Source: Formosa haliotis
GTDB taxonomy: Bacteria; Bacteroidota; Bacteroidia; Flavobacteriales; Flavobacteriaceae
Length of the DNA stretch: 64,000 nucleotides
Reading direction: 5' to 3'
NCBI RefSeq assembly: GCF_001685485.1
Contig: NZ_BDEL01000001.1
Location: 1,733,501 to 1,797,500 of the forward strand
Shown here: piece after piece, positions 47,125 to 56,885 of the stretch
Layout: the number at the start of each line of letters is the position of its first letter
Position numbering within the stretch: the first letter of the stretch is position 1
Made by a program: the position numbers and the translations under genes
Notes under the pieces: generated by a model
Database searches by the model: none
Seen by the model: the letters and a program-made list of their open reading frames with translations, nothing else
What the model was told of the DNA's origin: nothing

Positions 47125-48790
47125 AGATTCCTCATATCGTCGGAATAACAATCGAAGTGTCATTCAGAACGAAGGGCAGCGGAGTGAAGAATCTCCTTTT
47201 AGATGCAAGATTTTAGAACCCGGATTAAAGACGGATTGTTGTTTTGAAAATGGATTAATGTAGTAATTTGGATACATTAGATCAAAACGTCATGCTGAAC
47301 TCGTTTCAGCATCTCATCCTGATTATTACACGTGCTCACATAATGAGACCTTGAAACGAATTCAAGGTGACGATTTGGGTTAATTTGAAGATTTGAAGAT
47401 AAGGTTCCTCCTACCGTCGGAATAACAATCGAAGTGTCATTCAGAACGGAGCGCAGTGGAGTGAAGAATCTCTTTTTTTAGAAACAAGATTTTAGAGCAA
47501 GGATTAAAGACGGATTGGTTGATTTGAAAATGGATAAATGTAGTAATTTGGATATTTTAGATCAAAACGTCATGCTGAACTCGTTTCAGCATCCCATCCT
47601 GATTATTACACGTGCTAACTCAGTGAGACCTTGAAACGAGTTCAAGGTGACGATTTGGGTTAATTTGAAGGTTTGAAAACTAGATTCCTCCTATCGTCAG
47701 AATAACAATCGAAGTGTCATTCAGAACGAAGCGCAGCAGAGTGAAGAATCTTTTTTTTTAGAAACAAGATTTTAGAGCAAGGATTAAAGACGGATACGTT
47801 AATTTGAAAATGTATTAATGTAGTAGTTTGGATATATTAGATCAAAACGTCATGCTGAACTCGTTTCAGCATCTCATCCTGATTATAACACGTACTCACT
47901 CAGTGAGACCTTGAAACGAGTTCAAGGTGACGATTTGGGTTAATTTGAAGGTTTGAAAACTAGATTCCTCCTATCGTCGGAATAACAATCGAAGTGTCAT
48001 TCAGAACGAAGCGCAGCAGAGTGAAGAATCTTTTTTTTTAGAAACAAGATTTTAGAGCAAGGATTAAAGACGGATACGTTAATTTGAAAATGGATTATTG
48101 TAGCAATTTGGATATGTTAGATCGGAGCGTCATGCTGAACTCGTTTCAGCATCTCATCCTGATTATAATACATGCTCACGTAATGAGACCTTGAAACGAG
48201 TTCAAGGTGACGATTTGGGTTAATTTGAAGATTTGATGATGAGATTCCTCCTATCGTCGGAATAACAATCGAAGTGTCATTCAGAACGCAACGCAGTGGA
48301 GTGAAGAATCATTTTTTAGAAACAAGATTTTAGAGCCAGGATTAAAGACAGATTAGTTGATTTGAAAATGGATTAATGTAGCAATTTGGATATATTAGAT
48401 CGAAGCGTCATGCTGAACTCGTTTCAGCATCTCATCATGATTTATAACACGTACTCACTCAGTGAGACCTTGAAACGAGTTCAAGGTGACCATTTGGGTT
48501 AATTTGAAGATTTGAAGATAAGATTCCTCCTATCGTCGGAAGAACAAATCTAAGTGTCATTCAGAACGAAGCGCAGCGGAGTGAAGAATCTTTTTTTTTA
48601 GAAACAAGATTTTAGAGCCAGGATTAAAGACGGATTGGTTGATTTGAAAATGGATTAATGTAGTAATTTGGATACATTAGATCGGAACGTCATGCTGAAC
48701 TCGTTTCAGCACCTCATCCTGATTATTACATGTGCTCACATAATGAGACCTTAAAACGAGTTCAAGGTGACCATTTGGGTTAATTTGAAG
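47125..48790 (+). repeat. Tandem array of six ~280-bp compound palindromic repeats
   Basis: The landmark CATGCTGAAC recurs at 47291, 47571, 47851, 48131, 48409 and 48691 (spacings 280, 280, 280, 278, 282). Each unit contains GTCATTCAGAACG...GCAGxGGAGTGAAGAATC, then ATGCTGAActcgTTTCAGCAT, a CTCACTcAGTGAG-type palindrome and ACCTTGAAacgagTTCAAGGT. The units differ by scattered substitutions, so the array is not a recent identical expansion. No coding frame runs through it. The remaining 47067-47124 and 48791-48880 hold related or unremarkable sequence. Confidence 0.92.
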
Positions 48791-48880
48791 AAAAGATTAT
48801 TTCTTTACAAGATACGATGAACCGCTTTACCTGAAAACAGAAAACCAAAATTGTCGAATAACAACAACAAATAAATAACA

Positions 48881-49723
48881 ATGCAAACAGAAATTTACCC
48901 ATGCTTATGGTTTAATACCGAAGCCAAAGCAGCTGCCAATTTTTACTGTACCGTGTTTAATGACTCCGAAATCCTTTCGGAAAACGATATGCTCGTAAAT
49001 TTCAAAATCAACGGGAAGCGTTTTATGGGGTTAAATGGCGGTCCGAAATTTAAAATTAACGAATCTATTTCATTCTTTGTCTATTGCGGTTCCGATGCCG
49101 AAATAGAACGCCTTTACAAACAGTTAACTGTAGATGGCTCTATCCTCATGCCTTTAGGAGCCTACCCATGGAACCAAAAATATGCTTGGGTAAAAGACAA
49201 ATTTGGCGTGTCTTGGCAATTAGATGTAGACCCAATTAATTCAACTCAAACCATAGTACCTGCTTTATTATTTACCGGCACTAAATTCGCTAAGCTTGAA
49301 GAAGCTTCTTCTTTTTACCAATCGGTTTTCCCGAATTCCATGCCCTTAATGTCTGCACCCTACGAATCACAATCTCCCGAAATTCCGGAAGACACAACCC
49401 TATTTACTCAATTTAAACTAAATGGCAATATTTTCAATGCCATGAGTAGCCCTGAAAAACACAACTTCGATTTTAATGAAGCGCTATCTTTTGTAGTTAG
49501 TTGCGACACACAAGAAGAAATCGATTTTTTATGGGATTCCCTTACAACTCAAGGCGGAGAGGAGAGTCAGTGTGGTTGGTTAAAAGATCAATACGGAGTG
49601 TCTTGGCAAATTGTACCAACGATTTTAGAATCTTTAATGCAGGATCCGGAACGCGCTCCTAAAGTAATGGAAGCCTTTCTAAAAATGAAGAAGTTTAATA
49701 TTGAAACCTTGTTGAAAGCGTAG
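48881..49723 (+). CDS. VOC-family protein with two PhnB-like domains
   Basis: 280 aa with two vicinal-oxygen-chelate domains of the PhnB/3-demethylubiquinone-methyltransferase-like type, at about 1-130 and 130-270. Each has the pattern ...F.G.(K)F..(L)EEA..FYxxVFp..., ending in W-L/V-K-D-(K/Q)-(F/Y)-GVSWQ. Cytoplasmic, with unknown substrate. It lies between two blocks of the dispersed repeat, with no operon partner. Confidence 0.85.
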   Translation: MQTEIYPCLWFNTEAKAAANFYCTVFNDSEILSENDMLVNFKINGKRFMGLNGGPKFKINESISFFVYCGSDAEIERLYKQLTVDGSILMPLGAYPWNQKYAWVKDKFGVSWQLDVDPINSTQTIVPALLFTGTKFAKLEEASSFYQSVFPNSMPLMSAPYESQSPEIPEDTTLFTQFKLNGNIFNAMSSPEKHNFDFNEALSFVVSCDTQEEIDFLWDSLTTQGGEESQCGWLKDQYGVSWQIVPTILESLMQDPERAPKVMEAFLKMKKFNIETLLKA

Positions 49724-49739
49724 TTTTTATTTAAAAGAA

Positions 49740-50380
49740 ACAAGATTGGTTGAATTGAAAATGAAATTTCTCCTTTTCTCGTAATAACAATCGGAGCGTC
49801 ATGCTGAACTCCTTTCTGCATCTCATCCTGATTTATAACACGTACTCACGTTATGAGGCCTTGAAACGAGTTCAAGGTGACCATTTGGGTTAATTTGAAG
49901 TTTTAAAGATGAGATTCCTCCTATCGTCGGAATAACAATCGGAGCGTCTTACTGAATTCCTACATTCCACTAGGCATAATGTTCCATGATCCCATAACCC
50001 CAGTTCCTATCAATAGACTAAAAAAAAAGAACTCTTTACTTTTTGGCATTGCCCCAAAAAGTAACAAAAAAGTCTAGGATTACGAAACAGCATCTAAATG
50101 ATATACTTGCATCCTAAATTTTAGGAACTCGCCTAGAATGATTAAAACTACATACAAAATACGTTTGGCTCAAACAGCCTAAAATTTTACGGATACTGCG
50201 TTGCTCATTTTACGATACTTTTTCGATGGACCATATTAAAACCAACTAATAGTTAACGCTTTGGTTGGTTTAAGACCATATCCCGAAGTGTCATTCAAAA
50301 CGCAGCGCAGCGGAGTGAAGAATCTTTTTTTTCTAGAAACAAGATTTTAGAGCCAGGATTAAAGACGGATAAATACAAGT
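49740..50380. repeat. Partial copies of the 280-bp repeat family and a separate hairpin element
   Basis: 49790-49960 repeats the TCATGCTGAACTCcTTTcTGCATC and CCTTGAAACGAGTTCAAGG segments plus GATTCCTCCTATCGTCGGAATAAC. 50285-50370 repeats the GTCATTCAaAACGCAGCGCAGCGG...GATTTTAGAGCCAGG segment. Between them, ACTTTTTGG (50038-50046) and CCAAAAAGT (50054-50062) form a hairpin around CATTGCC. No gene is seen in this 757-bp gap. Confidence 0.75.
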
Positions 50381-50480
50381 TTAACAATCTCATGAAAAAT
50401 GAAAACTGAGAACTAACAAATGGCATCAATCAACTAACAACCAAAATTTGTAGTTATGGTTCTCATTTAAACACTTCACT

Positions 50481-52913
50481 TTATTCTTCAACAGATGTCA
50501 GTTCTACTTTCCCTGTTTTTAAACCCTTTCCTTTTACCTCTAGAATAATATCTCCCGGGTTCTGTGTGGCTTGAACAAGCACTACTAATTTCCCACTAAA
50601 CAATTTCATAGTTGGTAAATGAAACTGTTCTAAAGAAGTGGCGTCCCCATTGCAGGAAGCGCGATAAACTCCGCCTTTACCTTTAACTTTAAATTGTAAT
50701 TGATTTGTAGCTGTCGGACATGGGATACCGTTTTTGTCGACAACAGAAACCTCAACATAAGACAAATCTTTTCCATCTGCTTGAATGGTTTTACGATCTG
50801 GAGTCAATACAATTTCATAGGGCTTTCCAGAAGTATGTATTTCCTTTTCCGCCACCGCATGTCCTGATTTATCAAAAGCCACAACTTTTACCGTTCCTGG
50901 CTCGTAAGTAACATCCATCCACATTAAACGGTACCGGTTTTGTGGTGTGCTTTTATTTTTGGTTTGTACGCCCATACTTTTTCCGTTGACAAATAATTCG
51001 GCACTATCGTAATTCGTATAGACAAACACCGGTGTTATTTCCCCTTCTCGTCCTTCCCAATTCCAATGCGGTAAAATATGTAAGGTTTCTGCGTCAGTAT
51101 TCCATCGACTTCTATATAAATAAAACCGATCTTTTGGCAACCCTGCTAAATCCGAAATTCCGAAGTAAGAACTCCGAGACGGCCATACATGATCGTAAGG
51201 CGTTGGCTCTCCCAAATAATCAAAACCTGTCCAAACAAATTCACCAATAACCCAAGGTTTATCGTCTTGCATGACAAAATCATCATCGGGCACATTCGAC
51301 CAACTGCAATATTCTAAATCGTAAGATGAACTTTGAAAATCAAGATACATTTTCATCGCTGCCTTTTCTACTGGAAATTTATAAATACCACGCGAACTAA
51401 CCGTTGAAGCGGTTTCTGACCCTAAAATAAACCCTTGCGGAAACTTCTCGTAAGCTTCCTCGTATAAATGCACACGATAATTTAAGCCTGGCACATCTAA
51501 AAGTGATGCAAATCCAGATTCCATAACTGCTTTTACCTGATCCATACCTACGGTAACGGGACGTGTAGGATCTTCACGATGAAAAATCTCTTGCAACCAT
51601 TTCGCGCGCTTGACACCTTCCGCACCCCATTGGTCTGGCACTTCATTTCCCGAACTCCACATTACTACACTTGGATGATTTCTTGTAGCATGCACTAAAT
51701 TCACGATATCTTTTTCTGCATAGTCATCAAAAAAACGATGGTAACCATGCTCTACTTTTGGTTTTTTCCACTCATCAAAACTTTCAGCTAAAAAAAGGAA
51801 TCCCATTTCATCGCATAACTCTAATTGCTCTAAAGACGGCATATTATGCGAACTTCGAATTGCATTAGCTCCCAAATCCTTTAAAATTGTTAACTGTCGC
51901 CGTAAAGCTGCTGTGTTTATTGCAGTCCCCAACGGACCTAAATCGTGATGCAAACACACGCCTTTAAACTTTGTAGTTTTTCCATTTAACTGAAATCCGT
52001 GCTCGGCAGTATAATCTATTTCTCTAATACCAAATCGTGTAACTACTTCATCTTTTAATACCTTCCCAACATAAATTTGAGATACCGCCGTATATAAATA
52101 TGGTGTTTCTGGGCTCCATAATTTTGGATTAGATACTTTTATATTCTGATCGAATTGATTTCCAAATTGCGTAGTACTGTTATTCGCTCCTACTTCATTT
52201 TTATCGGCATCATAAACTTTGGTTACCAAAGAAATACCATCACCCGAAGCTTTTGTTTTAACATTCACCTGAGCTTCAGTTTTACTAACGTAAGGGGTGG
52301 TTATAAATGTTCCCCACTGGTCTATACTTTCTTTGTTTTTAACAATTAGAGATACTTTTCTGTATAAGCCCGCACCTGGGTACCAGCGCGAAGAAAACTC
52401 TGGATTAGAGACTTCTACAGCTAAGGTGTTTTCTCCTGTACTTAGATCTTCTGAAATGTCGAAATAAAAATAGCTATACCCATACGCCCACTCACCAATT
52501 TTCTTTCCATTTAAATACACTCTAGGTTCGCTCATAGCCCCTTCAAAGAGCAAAATCACCTTTTTACCTTTTTCAAAATGAGGCACAGAAAATGTATTTC
52601 TATACCAGGCTGTTCCTATAAAGGGTAAAGCTCCAGTTCGTCCTGTTTTCTCGGCTGCCTCTTTTTCACCATTTTGAATTATGGCTACATTTTGCTTATC
52701 TATAGACTTATCAAACGGACCATAGATTGCCCAATCGTGAGGCACAGTTACACTTTCCCATTTTGAATCGTTGAACTCGATTTTATAAGCATTTGTTTGA
52801 TGCCCTTTATTAAATTTCCAACCCTGTTCTAAAACTTGAATTGTTCGTGTTTGTGCGTGTATTAAGACCTGAAAACTAAAAAACAATACTAAAAATGCTC
52901 TAAAACTTTTCAT
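50481..52913 (-). CDS. Secreted GH2-family glycoside hydrolase (beta-galactosidase-like)
   Basis: 810 aa with a signal peptide ending at about residue 20 (VLIHAQ). The order is a sugar-binding jelly-roll (about 25-190), an Ig-like domain (about 195-300), a TIM barrel (300-600), and DUF4982-type and Ig-like C-terminal domains. The predicted acid/base is Glu424 (SSGNEVPDQ) and the nucleophile is Glu500 (ILGSETAST), the usual GH2 NE/SE pair. Beta-galactosidase is the best guess; GH2 also covers glucuronidases and mannosidases. It lies 5.4 kb from the sulfatases, so it may act with them on a sulfated galactan. Monocistronic. Confidence 0.9.
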   Translation of the reverse strand: MKSFRAFLVLFFSFQVLIHAQTRTIQVLEQGWKFNKGHQTNAYKIEFNDSKWESVTVPHDWAIYGPFDKSIDKQNVAIIQNGEKEAAEKTGRTGALPFIGTAWYRNTFSVPHFEKGKKVILLFEGAMSEPRVYLNGKKIGEWAYGYSYFYFDISEDLSTGENTLAVEVSNPEFSSRWYPGAGLYRKVSLIVKNKESIDQWGTFITTPYVSKTEAQVNVKTKASGDGISLVTKVYDADKNEVGANNSTTQFGNQFDQNIKVSNPKLWSPETPYLYTAVSQIYVGKVLKDEVVTRFGIREIDYTAEHGFQLNGKTTKFKGVCLHHDLGPLGTAINTAALRRQLTILKDLGANAIRSSHNMPSLEQLELCDEMGFLFLAESFDEWKKPKVEHGYHRFFDDYAEKDIVNLVHATRNHPSVVMWSSGNEVPDQWGAEGVKRAKWLQEIFHREDPTRPVTVGMDQVKAVMESGFASLLDVPGLNYRVHLYEEAYEKFPQGFILGSETASTVSSRGIYKFPVEKAAMKMYLDFQSSSYDLEYCSWSNVPDDDFVMQDDKPWVIGEFVWTGFDYLGEPTPYDHVWPSRSSYFGISDLAGLPKDRFYLYRSRWNTDAETLHILPHWNWEGREGEITPVFVYTNYDSAELFVNGKSMGVQTKNKSTPQNRYRLMWMDVTYEPGTVKVVAFDKSGHAVAEKEIHTSGKPYEIVLTPDRKTIQADGKDLSYVEVSVVDKNGIPCPTATNQLQFKVKGKGGVYRASCNGDATSLEQFHLPTMKLFSGKLVVLVQATQNPGDIILEVKGKGLKTGKVELTSVEE

Positions 52914-53108
52914 AATTAGAATCTTTTATGAGTGAAAAACAAAGATATAACTTCCAAATTTGCTTCGTCTTTAAAACATCAAAATAGTATTAAATCAAAC
53001 GATTTCATGCTAAAAAAACCGCCTTTTTAGTTATTTATTCATTAAAACTGTTTAAAATGCCTCTAGTTCGTTGTATTTTTACTTGATAATTTCTTAAACA
53101 TCGAAATC

Positions 53109-53765
53109 ATGGATATCGCGAAATACATAGATCATACGCTTTTAAAATCGTCTGCAACCGAGGAAGATATTACAAAACTTTGTAATGAAGCTCTTAAATA
53201 TAATTTTTACTCGGTGTGCGTTAATAGTTTTTATGTACCCTTTGTAAAAAGCTTATTAAAAGGCTCTGATGTAAAAGTGTGTGCGACTATCGGATTTCCG
53301 CTAGGTGCCGTAACCACAGAAACTAAGGTATTCGAAACTAAAATGGCAATAGACCAAGGTGCCGAAGAAATTGATATGGTTTTACAGATTGGCATGTTAA
53401 AAGGCAAAGATTTTGAAATGGTACTCGAAGACATTAAAGCCGTAAAAGCTTGTATGGGAACAGTACCTTTAAAAGTAATTTTTGAAATTAGCGAATTGTC
53501 TGATGCCGAAATTATAAAAGCCAGCGAACTTAGTATTAAAGCACATGCAGATTTTATAAAAACCTCAACTGGATTTTCTGCTAGCGGTGCCACCTTGTCT
53601 GCAGTAAAACTTATGAAAGAAACGGCAAACGGCCGAGCTAAAGTAAAAGCTTCTGGCGGTATTAGAGATTTAGAAACTTGCTTACAATTTATTGAAGCGG
53701 GTGCCGACCGTATCGGAACCTCGTCTGGTGTAGATATAGTTGAAGCCTACAATGCCCAACAATAA
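53109..53765 (+). CDS. deoC: Deoxyribose-phosphate aldolase
   Basis: Splits 2-deoxyribose-5-phosphate into acetaldehyde and glyceraldehyde-3-phosphate. 218 aa, the short bacterial form. The Schiff-base Lys is in DFIKTSTGFS (about residue 150), the second Lys in KVKASGGIRD, and IDHTLLK is at the N-terminus. First gene of deoC-deoD-nmrA; 40 bp to deoD. Confidence 0.96.
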   Translation: MDIAKYIDHTLLKSSATEEDITKLCNEALKYNFYSVCVNSFYVPFVKSLLKGSDVKVCATIGFPLGAVTTETKVFETKMAIDQGAEEIDMVLQIGMLKGKDFEMVLEDIKAVKACMGTVPLKVIFEISELSDAEIIKASELSIKAHADFIKTSTGFSASGATLSAVKLMKETANGRAKVKASGGIRDLETCLQFIEAGADRIGTSSGVDIVEAYNAQQ

Positions 53766-53805
53766 ATTAATTTGTATTTTAAGGAATCTAAGTAATATTT
53801 AAACT

Positions 53806-54501
53806 ATGAGCATACATATTGAAGCCGAAAAAGGAGCTATTGCCGAAACCATTTTATTACCAGGAGACCCTTTGCGTGCCAAATGGATTTCTGAACATTA
53901 TTTAGAAAATGCCGTATGTTTTAATACGGTTAGAAATATGTTTGGATACACAGGAACGTACCAAGGCAAACGTATTTCGGTGATGGGTACAGGTATGGGT
54001 ATCCCGAGCATATCAATCTATGCTACAGAACTTATTACCGATTTTGGTGTTAAAAATTTAATCCGTGTAGGAAGCGCCGGATCGTATCAAAAAAATATAA
54101 ACATTCGCGATATTGTTATAGCCATGGCGGCATCGTCGTCTGGAATTAATAAAACTCGTTTCCTAGGAGCAGATTTTGCCCCAACTGCAAGTTTCGAATT
54201 GTTTCAACGGGCTGTAGACGTTGCTAAAAACAAAAACATTCCTATAAAAGCCGGAAATGTATTATCGAGCGACGAATTTTATGCCGACGATTTCGATTCG
54301 TATAAAAAATGGGCAGATTTTGGAGTACTATGTGTAGAAATGGAAGCTGCCGGATTATATACCGTGGCCGCAAAACACAAGGTGAATGCCTTGGCCATAC
54401 TAACCATTTCGGACTCCTTAGTTACCGGAGAACATACCACCGCTAAAGAACGTGAAACCACGTTTAACGATATGATTAAAATTGCATTAGACTTAGCTTA
54501 A
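53806..54501 (+). CDS. deoD: Purine nucleoside phosphorylase, DeoD type
   Basis: Phosphorolyses purine (deoxy)nucleosides. 231 aa, the hexameric low-molecular-mass form. The phosphate site is in [21 protein letters not shown] is followed by RVGSAGSYQ, the substrate-binding Glu lies in [13 protein letters not shown], and the catalytic Asp in ISDSLVTGE. With deoC it forms a deoxynucleoside salvage pair. Confidence 0.96.
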   Translation: MSIHIEAEKGAIAETILLPGDPLRAKWISEHYLENAVCFNTVRNMFGYTGTYQGKRISVMGTGMGIPSISIYATELITDFGVKNLIRVGSAGSYQKNINIRDIVIAMAASSSGINKTRFLGADFAPTASFELFQRAVDVAKNKNIPIKAGNVLSSDEFYADDFDSYKKWADFGVLCVEMEAAGLYTVAAKHKVNALAILTISDSLVTGEHTTAKERETTFNDMIKIALDLA

Positions 54502-54510
54502 ACATGGCTT

Positions 54511-55386
54511 ATGAAACGGATTCTAGTTACAGGAGCGACAGGAAATATTGGACGCGAAGTGATTCATTTTCTAAGTGAACCACCTCGAGACTTTACAGTT
54601 ATTGCAGCAGTACGCTCTATTGAAAAAGCCAAACAACAGCTTGCTACCTATCCGGAATTAGAATATTCGGAATTCGATTTTGAAACAGAAGCCACTTTTA
54701 ACGCTGCTTTTAAGAATATCGACATCCTGTTTCTATTAAGACCACCTCAAATTTCGGATGTGAATGCTGTGTTTAAACCGCTGTTACAAGCTGCCAAATC
54801 ACAAAATATTAGCAATATCATTTTTTTATCTGTACAAGGTGTGGAGAGCAGCAAAGTGATTCCGCATCATAAAATTGAAATGCTAATTAAAGCCTTTAAT
54901 TTCAATTATATCTTTGTGAGGCCGAGCTATTTTATGCAAAATCTAATCACGACCTTAAGCCCCGAAATCCAAGCTACTAACTCTATCACCTTACCTTCGG
55001 GAGATGCAAAATTTAATTGGGTCGATGTAAAAAATATTGGAGAAGCCGTGGCTTGTTTTGCTAAATCTTTCGAGGAGTATGCCAATCAGGCTTTCGACAT
55101 TACTGGGACTGAAAACAAGAGTTTCCCCGAGGTTATCTCGAAAATCAATAGCCTTACAAATCAAGGTTTAAAATTCATTTCAGTTAACCCCTTTCGGTTT
55201 TATTTCAAAAAACGAAAAGCAGGGCTTCCTAAAGATTATGCGATAGTTATGACGCTTTTGCATACATTACCCCGATTCCAAAAAGCACCACAACGGTCTG
55301 ACACCTATTTTAAACTCACGGGAAAACAACCAACACTTTTAAGTGATTTTATTAAAAGAGAACGCGCTCAGTTTGTAAATTTTTAG
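54511..55386 (+). CDS. NmrA-family NAD(P)-binding protein
   Basis: 291-aa Rossmann-fold protein of the atypical SDR/NmrA type. The dinucleotide-binding motif is VTGATGNIGREV at residues 6-17. IIFLSVQGVESSKVIPHHKIE replaces the catalytic Tyr-x3-Lys region, and VRPSYFMQNL is typical of NmrA-like or quinone oxidoreductase-like members. It starts 9 bp after deoD; an earlier ATG at 54504 is out of frame. It is probably co-transcribed with deoCD. Substrate unknown. Confidence 0.87.
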   Translation: MKRILVTGATGNIGREVIHFLSEPPRDFTVIAAVRSIEKAKQQLATYPELEYSEFDFETEATFNAAFKNIDILFLLRPPQISDVNAVFKPLLQAAKSQNISNIIFLSVQGVESSKVIPHHKIEMLIKAFNFNYIFVRPSYFMQNLITTLSPEIQATNSITLPSGDAKFNWVDVKNIGEAVACFAKSFEEYANQAFDITGTENKSFPEVISKINSLTNQGLKFISVNPFRFYFKKRKAGLPKDYAIVMTLLHTLPRFQKAPQRSDTYFKLTGKQPTLLSDFIKRERAQFVNF

Positions 55387-55406
55387 TAAATTAGTAGAGG
55401 ACAAAA

Positions 55407-55642
55407 ATGTGGATAGTTATGGTTGCAACTCTAAATAAATGGATAAAAACCCCAACTAAAAAACAAGTAATATTATTTACTTCGTTTTGGCTACTAGGGG
55501 TACTTTTGTTAGTGCTTTCTGTTACTGATAATTTCCAAGCGAGTATTATTCAAAAGAAAATATTGCGATTTCTGTGTTAATTTTAGTTTCGTTTTCAAAA
55601 TTATTTCAAGTCTATAAAAACTATTTTTCGCCTTCTAAGTAA
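55407..55642 (+). pseudogene. Small two-helix membrane protein gene with a one-base frameshift
   Basis: The ATG at 55407 gives MWIVMVATLNKWIKTPTKKQ and a hydrophobic helix (LFTSFWLLGVLLLVLSV), then ends early at TGT-TAA. One frame over, KENIAISVLILVSFSKLFQVYKNYFSPSK supplies a second helix and a basic tail up to the TAA at 55640-55642. The 236-nt span is one base short of 79 codons, and the break is at the A runs 55552-55560. A decayed gene or sequencing error is likely; no slippery heptamer is seen here. Confidence 0.5.
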
Positions 55643-55661
55643 TCGGTTATTCCTTATTTAA

Positions 55662-56066
55662 ATGATTACAATAAACCACAAGAAAAAGCGATTTAACTTT
55701 AACTTACTTTCAGGGATTGTTTGGGCACTTTTCTTTATAGTGAAACTTATATTTTCTGAAGACAACTCCTTAAACCTACTGGAATATGGTTGGTTAATAC
55801 TGTCTTTATTATATTTTTTTATATACTATTTCGAGCGATTTAAGCCGTATATTACTATTGATAATGATGTTATTTGCAGGTATGCACCTTTCCCGAAACG
55901 TATAAACATTCCGGATATTATTAAAGTGAAACATTTTGCAGGAGAATATAGTATTGAGACAACTTCTACATCTATGAAAATTCAGCTGTCATCAATAAGC
56001 GAATCAGACCTATCTAAACTTAAGTCGGTTATAGAACAACTTCAAATAAAAACGAACTTAGTTTAA
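55662..56066 (+). CDS. Small membrane protein with PH-like domain
   Basis: 134 aa. Two transmembrane helices (about 14-31 and 40-57) are followed by a soluble beta-rich part (YITIDNDVICRYAPFPKRINIPDIIKV...) that looks like a bacterial PH/EbsA-like domain. The next gene, 4 bp downstream, has the same arrangement, so they are probably related and co-translated. No function is proposed. Confidence 0.65.
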   Translation: MITINHKKKRFNFNLLSGIVWALFFIVKLIFSEDNSLNLLEYGWLILSLLYFFIYYFERFKPYITIDNDVICRYAPFPKRINIPDIIKVKHFAGEYSIETTSTSMKIQLSSISESDLSKLKSVIEQLQIKTNLV

Positions 56067-56070
56067 AATT

Positions 56071-56490
56071 ATGAACCGTATTCACTTCATTCGAATCGAT
56101 AAAAACCCAATACATTTAACGTTAACTATAACTTTAGTTATTTGTCTACTTATTGCCGTAATAGAACCTTTCCATCTAGAAAACCCTAAACTTTATAAAA
56201 CCTTTTATTTAATTGGAATGTTTCTGCTAATGGTTTTAAATGGACGATTATTTTGGTTTAAAAACGCTGTACAATGGAACAAAAAAGGGATTGTTATAAA
56301 ACTCAACACGGTCTTTAAGCATAAGAGTATAGCTTTTGAGCAGATTACCGGTGCTGAAATTATTAAGAACACCTTAATTATTTCTAGGCAAAGCAAAAAA
56401 TCCGCGGGCTTTAACTTACAAAACATTGATTCTTCGGACACGGAAAAACTCTTAGACATTTTACATAGGCATAGTGAGATACCAGCTTAG
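56071..56490 (+). CDS. Small membrane protein with PH-like domain
   Basis: 139 aa. Two N-terminal helices (about 17-36 and 45-62), then VQWNKKGIVIKLNTVFKHKSIAFEQITGAEI, a PH-like beta segment that aligns with the domain in the preceding protein, and a helical end. It forms a two-gene unit with 55662-56066. Family unassigned. Confidence 0.65.
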   Translation: MNRIHFIRIDKNPIHLTLTITLVICLLIAVIEPFHLENPKLYKTFYLIGMFLLMVLNGRLFWFKNAVQWNKKGIVIKLNTVFKHKSIAFEQITGAEIIKNTLIISRQSKKSAGFNLQNIDSSDTEKLLDILHRHSEIPA

Positions 56491-56634
56491 AGTTACCAAA
56501 AACCTAATAGCAGGTTACAACCTGCTACTAAAAACTTCATGCCACTTTAATTTAAATTATACTACTTATCTTAAAGTAGTTTAAAAAACAAAAACATGGT
56601 ATATAAAACTTGATTTAAAATTGATTGGTTAGAA

Positions 56635-56793
56635 ATGATTATTATCTTGTTCTCAACAATTTTTGCTGGAGTAATGTCTTCCAGTGATTTAGAAAACAAC
56701 TCTATCTACTGTGGTCTATTATTAATAAGTGCAGCGGGTATTTTAATAAAAAAGAGGACAAAAACACCTAGTAAGAACCAAAGAAGTAAATGA
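56635..56793 (+). CDS. Small membrane protein, 52 aa (possibly 5'-disrupted)
   Basis: MIIILFSTIFAGVMSSSDLENN is followed by a second helix (GLLLISAAGILI) and a basic tail (KKRTKTPSKNQRSK). The same frame is open upstream as FKIDWLE and is separated by a single TGA (56611-56613) from ATG-GTA-TAT-AAA-ACT at 56596. The original gene may therefore have been 13 codons longer, with a nonsense mutation. Otherwise the 491-bp... gap 56491-56885 shows nothing. Confidence 0.4.
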   Translation: MIIILFSTIFAGVMSSSDLENNSIYCGLLLISAAGILIKKRTKTPSKNQRSK

Positions 56794-56885
56794 TTATGCT
56801 TTACATTTTTGATTATATTTTACAGGAATTGCCTTAAAAACATCATTGAACCTCAATGAATCACCATATTTAACTATCTCATACA

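Noticed and set aside
47125..48790. Possible CRISPR array
   Set aside because: The repeat units are ~280 bp, tandem and without unique spacers, and no cas genes are present.
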